64,000 bases of DNA from NCBI GenBank assembly GCA_025345505.1, contig JANVCC010000018.1, forward strand, positions 9,437,710 through 9,501,709, written 5' to 3'. Position 1 is the first letter of the stretch, and every line of letters begins with the position of its first letter. The position numbers and the translations under genes are program-made. The DNA is from Todiramphus chloris collaris (taxonomy: Eukaryota > Chordata > Aves > Coraciiformes > Alcedinidae). Positions 36,258 through 48,200 of the stretch are shown piece after piece. The notes under the pieces were generated by a model that worked only from the letters and a program-made list of their open reading frames with translations, was not told the origin of the DNA and made no database searches.

Positions 36258-37488
36258 TTCGGTTGGTAGGGAGGACATGTTCTTTTGTTCTCACCATTTT
36301 GTTCTGCCTCCAGTCTCTGAATGCTACCATCCATTGACTTTGACAGATTCATCTGGAAAAACAGATGCATTTTAACCAGTGGTGCCCAAGTACCAGCGAT
36401 GTGACATGATTCACTTTGCGGAGGAGGAGAATGGTTTGTTTAAATCTCTGGTTGCTTTATGCCTGAAGGACGCCTGTTACAGAGAAGGTTTCACCTGCTA
36501 AATCTACACAACCTGTTCTCTTTCTAAAGGAGCGTTGTTGAGAGTTGTCACATATACACATGTGCTGTATGAATGAACCTGCCTTACACACTGAATTGTA
36601 CACACACTTTGGAGCTATTCATTGTCTTTGTTATCAGTTTGCTCAGAGGTTTGATCCTCAAGCACAGCCCCAAGAAAAGAAGCATAACTGTTTAGACAAT
36701 AACCTAGAAAAATATGTATTTCTTCCAGGAAAGAAGTATAAATTATTTTCACTTTAAAAGGCGATCTAATTAAGCAGTCAGTGAATGTTGGTTTTAAGAC
36801 TTCTATGTAATCAAGTCCTCTTAGCACAGAGTTTTGCTAATTTAGTGTGCTGGATGATTGAGTATGGTGGAAGACATGTTAGGAATCAGAAGTAACATGA
36901 TTTTTGTGAATACAGAATGGTTATTCACTGTTTATCTCAAAGAAAGCATGAAGGGTCTTCAGTGATGGTTATGGGATGGTAAGTTAAAAATAAACAGTGC
37001 ATAGTTAAACTGTAGCATTTATAATCCTGAAAGTTTATGTGACTATAAGAAAGCAATTAGATGAATTGATGGAAAAAACATACTCAAAGGCTAATAACAT
37101 GAAGAAATAATCTCTGGCTTAGGAAGTCCTTAAACCTCTGATTACTGGCAGCAGGAAAGAAATGCCAAGAGAGGCATCAAGATTTGTTTCTGCTGTTATT
37201 CTGCACTTTCCTATTCAACCTCTATTGGTCACAGACCCAGATGAATTTTTGCAAAATGAAGACTGTAAGCACAACAGTGAATATAAACTAGTGTTACAGT
37301 TACATCAAATACAACAAAAATTGGAAGTACTACTTCACCTAATTCTCCCAATTTCATGTTACATCTTGTAAGCAGTTGGGCTTAACACAGTTCAGACAAA
37401 ATCTGTGAATTAAATTTTCTTCATTTATCTTTCTCTATCATTTTAGGTTGATACTGAATTCCTTAACACCTTTTTAAGAATACTGATT
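36258..37488. other. AT-rich single-copy DNA, no gene seen
   Basis: No domain-bearing open frame or repeat was recognised. Confidence 0.5.
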
Positions 37489-37516
37489 TGTTATTATTAT
37501 TAATTATTATTATGTT
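37489..37516. repeat. (ATT)n microsatellite
   Basis: Short interrupted array of ATT units in a very AT-rich region. Confidence 0.85.
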
Positions 37517-37602
37517 GTTAAAAAAGATATTTTGAGAGATTAATCACTTTGAAATTGAAGTAAAAGATTCTCTATAGTGTATGGTATTATAGTAACTGAT
37601 AT

Positions 37603-37636
37603 TTATGTAACTGATTATTACATAAAATTTATGTAA
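37603..37636. promoter_or_regulatory. Cluster of three TTATGTAA (PAR-bZIP/NFIL3-type) sites
   Basis: TTATGTAA at 37603-37610, its reverse complement TTACATAA at 37618-37625, and TTATGTAA again at 37629-37636. The consensus TTAYGTAA is the known site of NFIL3 and the PAR-bZIP factors DBP, HLF and TEF, and it also suits C/EBP. The first two sites also form an 8-bp inverted repeat with a 7-base loop. In AT-rich DNA single copies are common, but three in 34 bases are less so. Function is inferred. Confidence 0.35.
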
Positions 37637-40600
37637 TTAGTTTGTTGCCTTTTTCTAATTATGGAAATTGCCTTAGGGTAATTTTCATAAATTTCATTTG
37701 AAAAAGAAATTGGCTTTTTGAGTTTAAAGAATAGATAAAATGTTCTACAATAATGGAGGCTGAATAAATATTATCAGGCTTCGCAGTATCTTTAAGTAAA
37801 TTCAACTACATTAACCAATATACAAAAGGTCTGACTTTTGACTAGTCTTCAACTAGTGCATAATGTAGTCTATATATCCCTTAATTTACACATATAAATC
37901 AATATAGACTTTCATGTGTGTAAGCACGTGGACATATTTTTTTTTTTAATTTACACTGTATGTATATGAATGGTATAGAAATTGTATATAAATTGCAAAT
38001 CCAAGAATAAAATGAAAAAATACTGCGTATCAAAGAAGGCAAATAACACTTTCACTCAGCATAGAAGGATTTTTAATACAAAAATTATCTGGTGTCAATA
38101 CTTGTTCTCAATATAATATTGGTCTGTCGAGTTTTTTCATTATAACAAAAGGCTTACTGAAAATAAGTTCTCCCAATCGCTTAACTTTGTCACCACGCAT
38201 TTTGGCAGATACGTATTTGTTATTCCAGTTTCTAGCAGAGAACTATCATCCTATGGGTCTGATAATGCAAAATGTGTCAGTTAATATGGCAAGTTATATT
38301 TGGAGACAGCATGTGCAATACTAAATGCCAGAACACCAATATGACCCGTCTGCCCAATATGTAAAGTATAATAACACCATTATGAAGTGATGATATGTTT
38401 ACATACCCTTGTAACAGGATTAAAGTTTTCTTAATTGTCCCCTGCTTGAACCTAATGTAATGTTTTTGGTGTGTCCTATAGAATAATATTGAAAGAATGA
38501 ACAAATCAGTGGCGGAACCTTCTGAGATTTGCCTAATTACAACTCAAATTGTTCCCATATTGGAAATTACATGCATATAATGCCTTTTGGGGCACAGAAT
38601 AGAAGAAGCATATGAAGGTCAGCCAACAGTGCATTGCAATGAGTTCTGTCTTCATGAACTTCTAAAATTTCTTTTTCATGCAATGAGACACATTAATTTA
38701 CTAGAAACAGATTTCAGAATTGTTTTATCCGATTTTGGAAGGCTTATTTCTGCAATTCCCATAAACCTGCTGCAGAAAACACAAATTGCAGTTGCCCTGA
38801 ATTTAGTTAAATCACCACAAACAGAAATCACTCAGCTAGGTCATGTGTAGGATTAGGATGCTGCTGCTGCATTTCAGGTACATGGTTCATTTTGAAAGAT
38901 TCTCAAGACTTTTACAGACCTTCAACTAGATCATTCAAAACAGACCAGTGAAATGCAGAGGAATCTTAGACAGGTCAAGGAGTACCAGCTGCATCCAGCT
39001 GTGTGTTTCTATGGCTCTGTTGCATGTTTGTGATAGGTGAGCATATGATAGTTGTTCTTTGAATTATTTGACTCCAGCCTCTTTACACCACAGCTGCACG
39101 CTAACTAACATGATGACTTCTTGCTAGCCCAGAAGTGCTGACCCCACTGAGCAGAACTGCATGGCTGACAGCAGAGAGATACTTGCAGAATGACTAAGTC
39201 TTTGGGGAATATCTTAAAGATCAGCAAGGTCTTCATGAGCTATTGATAATGGCTAGTGTTTCAGGAGCTTGAAATGACCCTTTTCTTGATTGACTTGATT
39301 GCCTCAAGGAAAAAAAAAAAACAAACCATGGGCAATATGCTTCAAAAAGTGTACTGTACAGTTTTAACAGTGGTATTATGCAGCTATTTCAGGTATTGAA
39401 AATCGTACAAGTCATTAAAGTATGTTAGCTTCTATATATTCCTGTTAAGAAAAATTCTAACACCATTATTCTAATAAAGTCACAGTTTCATCAATGCTCA
39501 GTCACACTGTGAAGCACTTGAGGACTTACATGTCAGAAACAGGCCCCATACCACCCTGAAACCGTAAAACTAAACAACATACACAAGTGTTGGTTGGCTT
39601 TTTTTTTTTTTTTAATATAATTTAGTTACTTGAAAGATGGGCTACCTGCTCCAGAAGTAAGACAATGAAAAGTAAATAAGTGGATATGGTGCATCATGGG
39701 TATGGGTCACAAAAGCATCTAGGAAGATTTTCCTGTTATAGAGAGAATCTGCCTGGGGCATCCTCTGTGTTAGTACAGTAAAAATACTGTAGCTTAGGAT
39801 CTTTTGCTTTCCTATCTGAGTTTTGGCATCTGTTTGGTTCATTGGTAGTCTTTTTCCTTCCAAGATCAGCGCTGAAACCCATTCTAACTGTGAAAAATGA
39901 AAAAGTGTCATTTGGCAGTGCATTATGACCTTGATTTGCTCTGCTTCCAGGGTAAAAAGGAGAGGTGATATTTTATTATGAAAATTTAACTTCCCCCCCC
40001 ACTGGCAATTAAAGAACTGAGAGAGCCAAGACAGACTTTTTGCATGGGTGAGAAGAGAAATTAATTTGTAATTTTTCAAGGTGAACAGAATATGTGACAT
40101 ATTGTGATAGCCTTTACCTGCATATCTTGTGACATCTGCATACTAGGGGGTTTCCCTTTGCATCAATACCATATAGATGATGGGATTAACATGAACTGAT
40201 GCTAGAGCAGAGGCTCAGACTTGAAATCTATCACTACCAAAGATTTCTACCTCATGTCATTATACAGAAGCAGCAGTTTAAACTTCTTAGTTTACACCAA
40301 AGTTTTGCAGTTTTGCAGAGCTTTGGAGCTTTGCACATATTTAGGTTTTGACATGACCTATTCTATCTGGGAGCAGTGAGCAGGGAGTTCATGCTCTTAC
40401 CCGCACCACAAGTATGGATAGCATTAGGGTTTGGACTGGGCCTCATAGCAGGCTAACTGCAGCCAGACTCCCTGGGGTGCTCTGGATGTTTTGTGCTGAA
40501 GCTGTAGTGCAGTCTGGCTCTCAAGCCTGCGTATCTGGGCCCATCACATCAGCATAGTTGCAGCTGTCAGACACTGCACTGCCGTGGAGTCTCCAGTGTC

Positions 40601-42119
40601 ATTACTCTCCTTGTTCTTGGTCAGCCCAAGTTGGGCATGTGTTCATGACATGAACACCTTAATGTTGCTCCAGATCATGGTGGTTGGTTCAGCCCTGTTG
40701 CTTGTTATCAGCAGAAGCAAGACAATTTCTCGCTGCTTCATTGGTGGTACTAACTTTGGCTGAAAGGGTCTGAGTACATTGTCTGCAGTGCAGGCATAAC
40801 CATTTCCAACAGGGAAAATGTTCGTAAGCAATGTTCTTTGTTTCTGAAGAGTTATTGTATATATTCTTGCCCTTAATGAACCTTATAGCTGCAACTAAAG
40901 TTGGCAGTTTAGTGGGCATTATCTCAGATAATCAGCTTTAGTAGCAAAATCAGGTCTCACAGCTCCCTTTGGCTTGTTTCAGTGCAAAGGACCATTAATA
41001 ATTTAAGTTAGTGTGAGCTAGTTGCTTAGATAGAGATTGCCAAGTTTATGTGCATGCTTCTGTGTAATTATAATTATGAAAATTGCCCTTCAGCTTGTGA
41101 AATAGTGGAGCTGTGCAGGCTGTTTTAATTAAGAGGCTGTCAAATATTTATGTGGTTCCAATGCTCAAATCCATGGCATTTAAAAAAATAAGTAAATGTA
41201 GGGATCCAAGGCTCTTGCTGTACAATTATACTATGATTAAAATAATATTCATGTGAATTACAGTAATTCCAGTTAAGAAACACTAAAGGGATTTTGTGAA
41301 AAATTATTGTCACTAGTTACATTTAATTTGATGGTATTACTTGTTTACAGAGGAACTCCTTTGTTGTCCATCATCATAGTATTAGAGGATGAAATCCTCA
41401 GCGTAGTGTAGGTAGAATTTACAGTTCACACTTAGAATCATGTATGGAAGGCAGATATTTTAATCTAAAGTGGTTACAGAGAGCCCCTTGGGGGGGGGAA
41501 GTCCAAAGTACAATAATCAGGTAGGCTTTTAGTTGATAGTTTTGAAGAAAGGATGCCAAGTTTTCACCACGATTCCTTGTCTGATCTTTCATGTCAGAAT
41601 GGAGATAAAGTTGGTACAAAACATTCATTACCAATACCAGGATCATCAATCCCTTAAAAATATTTCAGTCAAGAACCAGCTTGATCCAAAGAACAGACAG
41701 CAGGGTTTAACAGCCTGTGTTATTCAGCAGGTTGGAGGTAGAATCTTAAGAGTCCTTTAAGGTCTCAAAGACCATGAATGGAAGTGTATTAAAAGTAACT
41801 CATTTGGAGGTATAAAATTGTTATGGGATAATTTCCATGGATGGTTTTCATTAATGAAAGAAAGAACCACCTTCCTTTCTTTCTGATTAAAGCTGTTTAT
41901 AGAGCTACATGAAAAATATAGAAAAAGAAGTAAATAGTAAAAAGATCGAATGTGGTGAGATGAAGTTCTGAAATCTGGGAGGCTACAGGGAGACCTGAAA
42001 TGTGCAGCCTTGAATGCCTGTGAACCTACGAACTAATTAACAAAGGCCAGGACTGTGCACTAATGTAAGTTAGTTACAGCCCACTGAATCCAGCCAAAGC
42101 AACACCTGTCTTTAATATA
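37637..42119. other. AT-rich single-copy DNA, possible conserved elements
   Basis: No gene is supported. Frames at 38587-38850 (87 codons) and 39642-40100 (152 codons, minus) show no domain. A T run lies at 39600-39613, a C run near 39993 and a G run near 41491. Segments at about 38590-38860 and 40930-41170 have the even, motif-rich look of conserved non-coding DNA, but conservation cannot be tested here. Confidence 0.4.
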
Positions 42120-43250
42120 TGGAAAGAATAATTGTCATGAGGGACTTGAGTCAAGGATACAATGATGGAAGCTCCACTTCATGCAGAGGGTAGTAAAGCT
42201 CCTAAAAATGATGGATGATAGATGATGGTTTTCTAATGCAAAACATACTGGGTTTGAAAATGAGTAATTTTATGCTGGATCTTGTTCTGATGGATATAGA
42301 TGAATTAAATGCTGTGCAGCAGCCTTTAGTGGCTATGGGTCTGATGATCATGATCTGATTGCAAGTAATATTCAACTTATACTTAATATATTAAAGGAGA
42401 ACAGTCCCAACAACTAGCATATTTGTGGAAGTTAGGGAGAAGTGATGAATAAATTTGCCTTGGAGAAAAACAGGCGATGGAAATATGTGAATGAAAACAG
42501 GAAGTTCCTCAGCAAGAGTTTATTGTTTGGCTAGTAAGTCTTGATTCCACATGTAATTTGCTAAAATAAATTCTCGTCCAGTGAAGGAACAAGGCTATAA
42601 TTATCCCCAAATATCTGGCATACAGGAAAAAAAAAAAGAGAGAAAGTTGAAAACAACTTGTATAAAGTAGAAATTTTGAAATTTTAAAGAGAAATTAAAT
42701 ACAATGTTAAGAGAAATTAAACCTATTATAGAATCCCTGGTGACAGGATAGGGATAAGGATATTAAAAGAGAAGAAACCTTCAGAAAGAGGTAGGGTTAA
42801 TGCTAGAAGAGACAGACAAGACTAACAGTGATGAAGTAAAACAGAGAAATAAGGATTTCTCATCTCCATTTGGAAATATATACTGTGACATACTTTCTAG
42901 CTCATCAGTACTGAAGGAAAACGATAGAGATCTGCTAGGGATAAACATTTTTCTATCACCTATCTTGGCTAACTTGAATCTAGGAATCCTGAAAGAACTG
43001 GCAGAGGACATCTCTGTTTCACAGAGGTTAATTTTTAACATGTCCTGAAATGTTGGGGGACCTCAGGACCTGGCATTACCTTCCAGTCAAATAATGGACA
43101 GTCTGGTACAGGATTCAATTGATGAGAAATTAATTTTCACATGAATGTAAACAAAATCTGAACAAAGAGTTTAAAGAAATAAGTTGGTTTTTACTTTTGG
43201 AAAAGAAAAATCAAATTGATTTTGATAACACCACAGACAGAGAGTGTGTG
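42120..43250 (+). mobile_element. Ancient CR1 (L3-like), endonuclease C-terminus to RT N-terminus
   Basis: A plus-strand internal fragment of CR1 ORF2. Readable landmarks, in order: 'ATTGTCATGAGGGACTT' (the VMGDF-type block of the APE-like endonuclease) near 42130; codons for LDLVLMD near 42275; codons DHDLI at 42346-42360, equivalent to the terminal SDH motif of the endonuclease fold; LKELAEDIS near 42990; and IMDSLVQDSIDEKL at 43091-43132, matching the RT N-terminal block (IMERLIRDSI in relatives). Frames are broken between blocks. No 3' UTR was found, so the 3' half has been lost or is unrecognisable beyond about 43250. Confidence 0.8.
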
Positions 43251-44784
43251 TTACAGAGTGGTTTATTCTGTACTAAGTGTTATTCTGACTAAAGGATCAG
43301 CACTACATACTGACAAGGTGAACTTTGAGTCTGTTATGGTCCACCTGACAAAATCTTAAAAGACTTGTCACTGGGTAAACAGAAACGCTTTCAGTAGAGC
43401 TCCAGAATGGTTACTTCTGGTTCCAAAGCCATGTACAATTTCCCTCAATACTGCGGAAAAAAGTGTGGATCTACTGCTGCCAGCTTTTGTGAAAGACACA
43501 AATACCATCAATTTATTGTGATGATTACTTAGGGTAATCCAGATCATTTGGTCTAATGAAAAATAATTTAAGTGAGACAGGGAGAGGAGATATTTTTTGC
43601 TCTGTTCTGTTCTGCTTAGTATCAGCCTATTCTTTCTGAAAAAAAAAAAGACAACAAGTTGAAGATTTTGGAAAAAAAAAAAAAAAAAAAAATCCCAAGC
43701 CATAAGGGTGCTGGAGAAAAAGACTTTTGGTGAGAGAATTGAAGTAAAAGATCAGATTATTTTAGTTAAAAAAAAAAAAGTTCAAATGGGATGGGAACAT
43801 TTAATAATAGATATTTTATTGGAAAAAGCTGCTTTGTAGTATCAAAGCTCTGTTAATTTTTCTTTCACTTGACTGATTTTTTTTTATTTGGCAGAATCTT
43901 CAGAAAGGTATTTTGAAGATGTTGATATAATTCATATTAATATTTTTTAAACCTTAAAGGCCATTTTTTTTTTACTTTAAAATGTCTCATTGTTCTGAAA
44001 TGTAAGCTAATTCTAGTAATAGGGAGTTATAAAAACAGAAAATGGTATATTCTTCCCATATGAGAATGCAAAATTCCAAAGAATTATGAAAATCTTAGTG
44101 TTCTCAGAATTTTACTTGTGAGCATTTTGAATATCTTAGATGGGAAAGATAATTGTTTTGAAAAAACAATTGTAGACAGAAAAACATTGTTCTGTTACAT
44201 AAGAGAGAGATGTCTTGATTACAGAATATGAATAATTTCAAACAAGAATAGAGTACTAGGAGAGAAAGATGAGAAGAATTATTTACAGGATAAAAAGCTG
44301 ATCTTTTTTACAACAGAGCCATAGTAATTTAATTTCTCTCTATGTTGAATCCAATAATTTATATGACTGAAATGTATCTTCTGGAAAGATATTTAGTTTT
44401 GACTCAGTGTCTTCAAGAGGGACTAACACATCATTTTCCTTGTTAGACAATTGCAGTGATCACTGAGTCATACTTTTAGTAAGATACACTTTTCTTCTAC
44501 TTTGAAAACATCTGTCTCTTGAATCCAACACTTGACTCTTCTTATGAAATTATTATGTTAAAGTAGTCCTTTAAAACCAGCTATTTTTCTTCACCACATC
44601 CATTTTTATGTATCCTAGACAAGTTGCCCCTTCAGCTATCTGTGTAGTCTGAAGAGGCTATCAAAACTGACAGGAAGACATTACGGCTAAACTAAAGACC
44701 CCATTCCAGGTTTTGCATAAAGAGAAATGTTATTTGCAACCTGGTACTTTGGATGCCTCCTGTTGCAGGTCTCAAAAATGCAAA
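43251..44784. other. AT-rich DNA with homopolymer runs
   Basis: The stretch may begin with undetectable CR1 sequence. It includes A runs at 43640-43649 and 43671-43692. No gene was recognised. Confidence 0.45.
43671..43692. repeat. A-run homopolymer
   Basis: About 21 A residues. No polyadenylation hexamer is suitably placed upstream, so it is treated as simple sequence. Confidence 0.9.
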
Positions 44785-45230
44785 TTCATAGAAAATTAAG
44801 CTATGCAGGACCTCCAGGGGACATCTCATCCTGTGACTCAGGGCAGAATCAACTAAGCTGATGTCATTCCTGCCAGATGCTTACCTAACCTGCTCTTAAA
44901 ATCCTCCAGAGATGCCATAGCTTCCCTAGAAAATCTATTCCAGTGCTTCATTATCCTTTCCATTAGGGAATTTTCATAATATCTGATGTGAATTCTTCTT
45001 CACTGCAGATAAAGTCCATTACTTTTCATTCTTGAAGACAAAGAGAGGAGATTATTACTGTCCTCTTTGTCTCAGACTTTCCAGTATCTTAAGTTGGTCA
45101 TTTCTTCAAACTTCTGTATACTAAACAATGATAGTTTGAATCTTCCCCCATAGATGATGGCTCCTTGAGATCTGCTCAGTCCCCTTCTTTTACTAGTGCA
45201 CTAGGTAAAATCTTGCTAAGTCCAAATTGT
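44785..45230 (-). mobile_element. Ancient CR1 3' UTR and ORF2 end
   Basis: The plus strand is the reverse complement of an old CR1. 'TCATAGAAAATTAAG' gives a decayed 3' end, 'GATGTCATTCCTGCCAGATG' and 'TACCTAACCTGCTCTTAAAA' are very close to consensus, then 'TCTATTCCAGTGCTTCATTA' (WN-LP block) and 'ATACTAAACAATGATAG' (LFSL block). It continues weakly to about 45230. No frame is intact. Confidence 0.88.
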
Positions 45231-48200
45231 TTAAACTTTAAATGTAGTCCTAGTGATACATGACTTTTCAGAAGGTGTTCATTCAGATAGTGACCACTGT
45301 TCTTCAAAATACAGAGCATGATCTCTTCAGAATGTTCATTTGTCTCTGCTGGAGCACATTTAAGTTCTCATATCACACCCATTACCAGTGTTACATACCC
45401 TTAGAGGTTTAAGATGATATAAAATGGAGTTCAAACCTGTCAGTCCAGCATTTCTTGGTTGTTGAAGTCTCATGTGATAGTAACCTTATTTTTTGGAAAC
45501 ATATTTTTCACATTTGAAAATGTCTGTCACAGTTTGGAGCATCTCACTAGATTACATCACAGTGGCATGCAACACACAGGAAATCTGAAAAATATGCTGC
45601 ATTAAACTGCCCTTAAGGAAACTGTGGTATTCAAAATAGAATATGTTTTAAATCTTACTTGCCTGTTTGTACAACTGGCTTGTGCTACGTAAACCACATT
45701 AAAACTTAGAGGTTGTATGTAGTATCCAGGTATCCCCACGTTTTGGGCTAAGTTCACTCACATTGCTATGTACTCTATTCTGAGGTGAAAGGAGCTGGAG
45801 AAGTTGGTGTTTTAACCTGAGATAAGTTATTTGCCAGTTGTAGTTCTGCCTGATTGATAACGGAACTGGGATACAAAAGAATGAGACATTTATCATCTGA
45901 ACTCAACTCAATTTAGAGAGACTTTATTGACAACAGAACTTCTCTAAGATATGCCAAGGAATGTTAATCACTGTGCTATCTATCAAGAGGAAAGGAATAG
46001 CTTAGTATAAAGAGTCCCTATTAGAGTGCAGATAAATATAAATTTAGATAAAACCAATGTACTTTGTTATATTCATCAGGGACCGCGCGCTTTCTGAAAT
46101 TTTACTTATTGTTGCCAAGTGGTTGATTTGCTTATTTTAAGTCATAATTTTATCACATACCCCTCACTACAAAATAGTAAGAAGACACTGTGAATCTCAC
46201 TTATTTCATACCTCAGCAGTATATAGCTATGTCCAGTTTGTCACCCTTTGTCCATTTAACCACTAAGGGGAAAGAAATAGGCAGCTTTCCTCTTTATTAC
46301 CTCTCCTTACCCTTTTCTTCTCCTCCACTGCTTTCACCTGAACCCTCCCTCCATTTCCATAATGTGAATATGATTACAAGATGCTTTTGGCAGCACTATA
46401 GTATATCACATTTCTTTGAGGCAGACTCTCCCGCACGGTGACAAGCCTGAAGCTGTTCTGATCTGTTTCAGGACCCTAAATTATTATAATGTGAACAGGA
46501 AAAGTAAAAATAACACACAAATAAAAATGCCCCAAAAATATAAAGGTTAATATTCTTTTATTCTTTTCTTTTGAAACTAACACATTGAGCCGGTTGGGTT
46601 AGTTTCAATTGTTTTATGTTTCTCATTCTTTAGGAGAGAAGTGGATTGTGGCCAGGTTTTCCTATCATGGCCCATCTGTGTTATGTGCTAGGGAGACAAA
46701 GGAAAAGATTAAAGATGTTACTGTGTAAAATGCTTTATATTTTGGAGGTGGGGAGTGGAGGAACTGGGGAAGATAGAAAATTACTTCCAGTTGAAGATTT
46801 TACTTAAAAATGATTATCATCTTTTGTTGGTTTCAGTTGTCTGGGGAGTTCTAGATGAATGATGCCACAAATTGCTGATCAGATGTGTCAGAATTAATTT
46901 CTGCTTTCCACAATTTTTTTTTTATAAAGCTTGCTCTGGTTGAACTTTGGGCTTCTTTCCTTTGGAAATAAATTTAAAAATGACTTGACATGAAGGTGTA
47001 AGTGTGGAAAAATGGAGAATAAATGTTAGCTTAGTACTAAATCTGGATGTACTAGAAAATAGAATTCCACTCATCAAAAGAAAAGCCTGACCAATGTGTC
47101 AATCCATCATTTTCCCAAATGGTCCAGAGTCTTTAAATGCAAATTAACTGCCCAAAGTTATATTAAAAAGATATTGTTCAGGTTGTAATGTCAAATACTC
47201 AAGTGTTTGGAAATTGCTTGTCCATGCAATGTGAATTAAAATGTCATGTGCACATGACACAGTCACTAATTGCAAGGTCCAACATGTTTTGTTTCAGTGG
47301 GACCCTTGCCCACTGAATGGATGTTACTGACCTAGGGAAGAGTTATTCATTATCATTCAGAACATGAAGTCAGAATTATTAATTTCCTCATGGTATTTTC
47401 TGTCCATGACTTTAAAATCTGGGGCTTCATATGTCCAAACTTCAGGAGGGTTAATCATCTTCCTCATACCCTTTCAGGTACTGGGCAGCAATATCACGAA
47501 AGCTTTGAGGCACTGAGGTAAAACATTGTATGCCAAAATTCAGGTGCCCCATTTGAGATAATCTGTGTCTGATTTATTGCAAAATTCTGCTTTGTATATT
47601 ACAGTATATGTTCAAAAAACAAGCTTTGTTTTTGTTCTTGAGATTTCTGAGTCCTCAGCAGTTACAAAAAATTTTTTTAATCATTTTTGTTTCTTCAAGT
47701 GAACAAAATCACACACCTGATATACAAAGCTCTCTTCCATGCCAGATTTCAAATTTCTTAAATAAAAAAAAAGAAATCATTGTATTACTGAAATAGAGTT
47801 GACAGTTATTCTTTCCACTTCTTTTGTTTTCTAGAATTGCTAACCACGTTAGCTGAAAATTAAATGAAGTTTGTGATGAACACCTATTACATAGAAAAAG
47901 CAACTAAAACTATTAAACTGTAGTTGAGGGCCATTGAACTTAAAATGAGAAATACGGGGCAAGTTTCTTAATAGGCAGTGTCACCAGTCACACAACTGTT
48001 CAGAGTGTAACCCAGAGCTGACTCTGACAATGCATACAGCCCCTTTGAGTTTGCTTAGTTTTCATTACTGTTTTAGTTTGGATAATTCTGTGACTCCACC
48101 ACTGCTGTATATTCTAAAAATAATGCATTGACCTGATTATCCATGTAATTATAGCACTTTACTTAAATGGAAAAGTGTCAACCATGCTTAGCCCTTGAGA

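Noticed and set aside
39642-40100. 152-codon minus-strand frame
   Set aside because: No domain is recognisable and it crosses low-complexity sequence. No supporting signals were found.
41851-41885. 9-bp inverted repeat GAAAGAAAG/CTTTCTTTC
   Set aside because: It is low-complexity purine/pyrimidine sequence in which such pairing is trivial.
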